Below the pieces are notes generated by a model. That model was not told where the DNA came from, made no database searches, and was given only the letters and a program-made list of their open reading frames with translations. DNA of 64,000 bases, from NCBI GenBank assembly GCA_012520255.1, contig JAAYOQ010000003.1, positions 22,517-86,516 on the forward strand, in the 5' to 3' direction. Made by a program: the position numbers and the translations under genes. Positions 61,266 to 64,000 of the stretch are shown in pieces (the stretch's first letter is position 1; each line of letters begins with the position of its first letter). This DNA comes from Erysipelotrichia bacterium (GTDB lineage: Bacteria; Bacillota_I; Bacilli_A; Erysipelotrichales; Erysipelotrichaceae).

Positions 61266-63533
61266 ATGGAACTACACATTATTAACGAAATTGCATCACA
61301 ACTAAAAGTTTCTTCAAAACAGATTGAAGCTACTTTAGGTATCTTACAGGAAGGTGGTACTGTACCTTTTATCGCCAGATATAGAAAAGATGCAACCGGC
61401 GGATTAGATGAAGAGCAAATTCTTTATATTGAAAAACAGTATAAATATCAAGTCAATCTACAAGAGAGAAAACTGGCAGTTATTAATTTAATTGAACAAC
61501 AAGGTAAGTTAACCGCTGAAATTAAACAATCAATTATGGACTGCGAAAAATTATCTCAAGTTGAAGACTTATATCAGCCTTACAAACAAAAAAGAAAAAC
61601 TAGAGCCGCAGTGGCTATTAAAAATGGTTTACAACCATTGGCAGATTATATCTTATCACTACCAGAGGAAGATAATTTAAACGAAATTGCTGAGCAATAT
61701 ATTAATGAAAATATTAAAACTGTTGAAGAAGCAATTGCAGGAGCCAGTGATATTATTGCTGAAGTTGTTTCTGACAATGCTAAATTACGCTGGTCAATCA
61801 AAGATCAGATTGTTGAATCAGGATCTTTACAAACCAAACTGAAAGATGATGCTGTTGATGAAAAGAAAATCTATGAAATGTATTATGATCGCACTGAAAG
61901 AATTACTTCATTAGCTGATCATCGTATTATGGCTATCAACAGAGCAGAAAAAGAAAAAGTAATTTCTGTAAATTTAATTTTTGATTTGCAAAATATTCAT
62001 AATCAGGCTATCAAAATTCATTGTGATAAAGAATGCCCAGTTAAAGAAGTAATTGAAAAAGCTGTCATTGATGGTTGTAATAGATTGTTATTACCATCAA
62101 TTGAAAATGAAATTCGTTCAGATCTATCAGAAAGAGCTCACACAAATTCAATCGAAGTTTTCTCAATGAATCTAGAAAAACTATTATCACAACCTCCATT
62201 AAAAGGAAGAGTTGTCTTAGGTTTTGACCCGGGTTACTATAATGGCTGTAAATTAGCGGTTTTAAATGAAACAGGAAAAATGCTTGCGGTTGAAAAAGTC
62301 TTTCCTTTTTCAAAAAAAGGCGGCAATCTGGAACAGATTAAAAAACAGATTCTTAATCTGATAAACAAATATAAAGTTAAAATTATCGCTATTGGCAATG
62401 GAACAGCTTCAAGAGAATCAGAAAAATTAGTTGCTGAAATTATCGAAGAAAATAAACTAGATGTCACCTATGCCATTGTCAATGAAGCTGGTGCTTCAGT
62501 CTGGTCAGCTCAAGAGGATGCAAGAAATGAATTCCCAGATTTAGCAGTTGAAGACAGATCAGCCATCTCAATTGGTAGAAGACTGTTAGACCCATTATCT
62601 GAATTGATTAAAATTGATCCTAAATCGATCGGTGTTGGTCAATATCAGCACGACTTACCAGAAAAAGCTTTATCAGAAAGATTGCAAGAAGTTACAATGA
62701 AAATCGTCAATAGAGTTGGAGCTGATGTAAATACTGCATCAGTTGAACTTTTAACGCACATCTCAGGCTTAAATGCTGGTGTAGCTAAAGAAATAGTCAA
62801 TCATCGTAATGAAAATGGTAAATTTACTAACCGAAATCAATTTTTAGATGTCAAAAGATTAGGACCTAAATCTTTTACTCAATGTGCTGGTTTCTTAAGA
62901 ATCATTGATGGTGATGAACCACTGGATGCTACAAACATTCACCCTGAATCATATGATGATGCCAAAAAACTAATGAAAGTTTGTGGCATCAAAGAGTTAG
63001 GTCAACCAGATATTACTTTCCCTAAAGAAAAAGTAGATACTCTAAATATTGAACCTTATACTTTAAAAGATATTAAAGAAGCTATTAAGGCCCCACTTAG
63101 AGATTATCGCGAACAATTTGAAGGTGCAATCTTAAGATCAGATGTTCTAGAACTTTCTGACTTACATATTGGAGATAAATTAGATGGCACAGTTAGAAAT
63201 GTTGTAGACTTTGGAGCTTTTGTTGATATTGGCTTACATGAAGATGGATTGGTTCATATCTCAAGAATGTCAATGTCAAAAATTAATCATCCAAGTGACG
63301 TTGTAGCAGTAAATGATATTGTTCAAGTTTATGTTTATGAAATTGATTTAGCTAAATCAAGAGTTCAGCTTTCTTTATTATCTTTAGAAAAATTGGCCGA
63401 AAGAGAAAACAAAAATAACAAAGCTTTTAAAGATCGTAAAAAAAGTCGCAATAAAAAACCAGTAAAAACTGAAAAACAAAAAAAAGAGGAAGCTATGAAA
63501 CGTCTTCTTGAAAGATTTGGAAAAGATTATTAA
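61266..63533 (+). CDS. tex: Tex family S1 RNA-binding transcription accessory protein
   Basis: 755 residues, full length for Tex. Order: N-terminal helical region (TVPFIARYRKDATGGLDEEQI, about 32-52), YqgF/RuvC-like domain (VVLGFDPGYYNGCKLAVLN, about residue 317), helix-hairpin-helix motifs (VGADVNTASVELLTHISGL, about 480) and the S1 domain (GDKLDGTVRNVVDFGAFVDIGL, about 638). A lysine-rich tail closes it (KSRNKKPVKTEKQKKEE). It binds nucleic acid and affects transcription; the exact role is unresolved. AAGGA precedes ATG 61266. Monocistronic. Confidence 0.95.
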   Translation: MELHIINEIASQLKVSSKQIEATLGILQEGGTVPFIARYRKDATGGLDEEQILYIEKQYKYQVNLQERKLAVINLIEQQGKLTAEIKQSIMDCEKLSQVEDLYQPYKQKRKTRAAVAIKNGLQPLADYILSLPEEDNLNEIAEQYINENIKTVEEAIAGASDIIAEVVSDNAKLRWSIKDQIVESGSLQTKLKDDAVDEKKIYEMYYDRTERITSLADHRIMAINRAEKEKVISVNLIFDLQNIHNQAIKIHCDKECPVKEVIEKAVIDGCNRLLLPSIENEIRSDLSERAHTNSIEVFSMNLEKLLSQPPLKGRVVLGFDPGYYNGCKLAVLNETGKMLAVEKVFPFSKKGGNLEQIKKQILNLINKYKVKIIAIGNGTASRESEKLVAEIIEENKLDVTYAIVNEAGASVWSAQEDARNEFPDLAVEDRSAISIGRRLLDPLSELIKIDPKSIGVGQYQHDLPEKALSERLQEVTMKIVNRVGADVNTASVELLTHISGLNAGVAKEIVNHRNENGKFTNRNQFLDVKRLGPKSFTQCAGFLRIIDGDEPLDATNIHPESYDDAKKLMKVCGIKELGQPDITFPKEKVDTLNIEPYTLKDIKEAIKAPLRDYREQFEGAILRSDVLELSDLHIGDKLDGTVRNVVDFGAFVDIGLHEDGLVHISRMSMSKINHPSDVVAVNDIVQVYVYEIDLAKSRVQLSLLSLEKLAERENKNNKAFKDRKKSRNKKPVKTEKQKKEEAMKRLLERFGKDY

Positions 63534-63538
63534 AAAAC

Positions 63539-63572
63539 TTAAAGCATCACCAATTTGTGGTGCTTTTATTTT
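63539..63572. terminator. Terminator of tex, probably bidirectional
   Basis: AAAGCATCAC / GTGGTGCTTT stem (63541-63550, 63557-63566; one wobble), six-base loop, then TTATTTT. It overlaps the end of the small minus-strand ORF. Confidence 0.75.
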
Positions 63573-63840
63573 AAGTTTTCATCATTATAAAAAGCACATA
63601 ATTCATCCAGTATTCTATCGTTGATTTCTTTATGTAGTTTCTTTAGTTCCATTAACAAATCTAAATCTGTTTGCTGAATACTCACTGCTCTTTCTATTTT
63701 TCTAAATGTTGAAGTTAAATCGTTTGTTGAATAAATAATTTTACTAATGCAATAATATAATAAATTACAATTTTCTTTTTTAGAAATATTAACAATTATT
63801 TCTCCTAATTCAATTTGTTGCTGTTCTGAATTTTTTGCAT
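63566..63840 (-). pseudogene. Small ORF frameshifted at an A-tract just after its start
   Basis: On the minus strand ATG 63840 has AAGGTG upstream but reads into a stop after 11 codons. One extra A in the run of six directly after ATGC would open 91 codons to TAA 63566, a helical, charged peptide (for example NSEQQQIELGEIIVNISKKE and DLDLLMELKKLHKEINDRIL). No start codon opens that frame otherwise before an internal ATG at about residue 64. It is therefore a broken gene, a slippage-dependent gene, or a base missed in the assembly. No family is recognised. Confidence 0.5.
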
Positions 63841-63947
63841 ACTAACACCTTTTCATTTAGAATATTAACATTTGTAAATTATTTGATATGGGTAAATAAT
63901 TACTCTCATAAAATTTTTTATTGATTGCCAAAATATCGTACAAAATT

Positions 63948-63974
63948 AAAGACTGCCACTCCTGAGCAGTCTTG
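63948..63974. terminator. Hairpin at the right edge
   Basis: Eight-base stem AAGACTGC / GCAGTCTT (63949-63956, 63966-63973) with a nine-base loop. The minus strand continues TTTAATTTTG, so it may end a gene entering from the right; a TAA at 63981-63983 on that strand fits. Confidence 0.4.
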
Positions 63975-64000
63975 TTTGTCTTATGGTATAAATCTATAGC

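Overview
The window is AT-rich bacterial chromosome from a low-GC Gram-positive (Bacillota). The gene content and order suggest a fermentative, probably gut-associated relative of the Erysipelotrichia or Mollicutes side of the phylum: the polA/mutM/coaE/dnaB/dnaI neighbourhood, T-box control of thrS, several mannose-family PTS subunits, a CBS/DRTGG pyrophosphatase and Mollicutes-like enlarged Opp proteins. TGA is used as a stop, so the code is the standard one. The taxon is an inference. I saw no insertion sequence, prophage, CRISPR array or rRNA.

Layout. 1-6862: oligopeptide ABC importer (oppA, oppB, oppC, start of oppD) with unusually large OppA, OppC and OppD. 7066-12917: pyrR, a CBS/DUF21 membrane protein, and an MFS transporter divergent from a GH36-like alpha-galactosidase. 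12981-19490: a BMP-type nucleoside importer (lipoprotein, ATPase, two permeases) preceded by an ADP-ribosylglycohydrolase-family gene. 19588-22972: T-box, thrS and an M18 aminopeptidase. 23119-28849: pckA with a complete sodium-pumping oxaloacetate decarboxylase, its own biotin ligase and a 42-residue membrane peptide. 28918-35137: a six-gene run dnaB-dnaI-pfkA-pyk-ampS-small membrane protein. 35342-41517: a fused mutM::coaE gene, polA, a metal-type binding lipoprotein without the usual histidines, and radC preceded by two 39-residue ORFs. 41681-48540: an amino-sugar/tagatose locus (KbaZ-like aldolase subunit, PTS IIA/B/C/D, AgaS, AraC regulator). 48598-60914: mostly housekeeping (HAD phosphatases, DUF2500, nitroreductase, uppP-queT-rsmF, DegV, pyrophosphatase, a class I-alpha aminotransferase with a chorismate-mutase-like N-terminus). 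60991-63974: tRNA-Leu(UAG), tex and a small frameshifted ORF.

How the parts work together. The cell imports peptides, nucleosides and amino sugars and runs glycolysis. Besides pyruvate kinase it encodes PEP carboxykinase plus a membrane decarboxylase that together give a second PEP-to-pyruvate route, one that also exports sodium. The binding lipoproteins of both ABC importers (oppA and bmpA) are followed by hairpins that should make them more abundant than the membrane parts. The most noteworthy items are the enlarged Opp system with a paired promoter-distal palindrome, the Fpg-CoaE fusion, the PEPCK/decarboxylase unit with its tiny extra gene, the histidine-free ZnuA-like lipoprotein, and a recurrent candidate AraC operator across the sugar locus. 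I did not find a clearly novel defence or mobile system.
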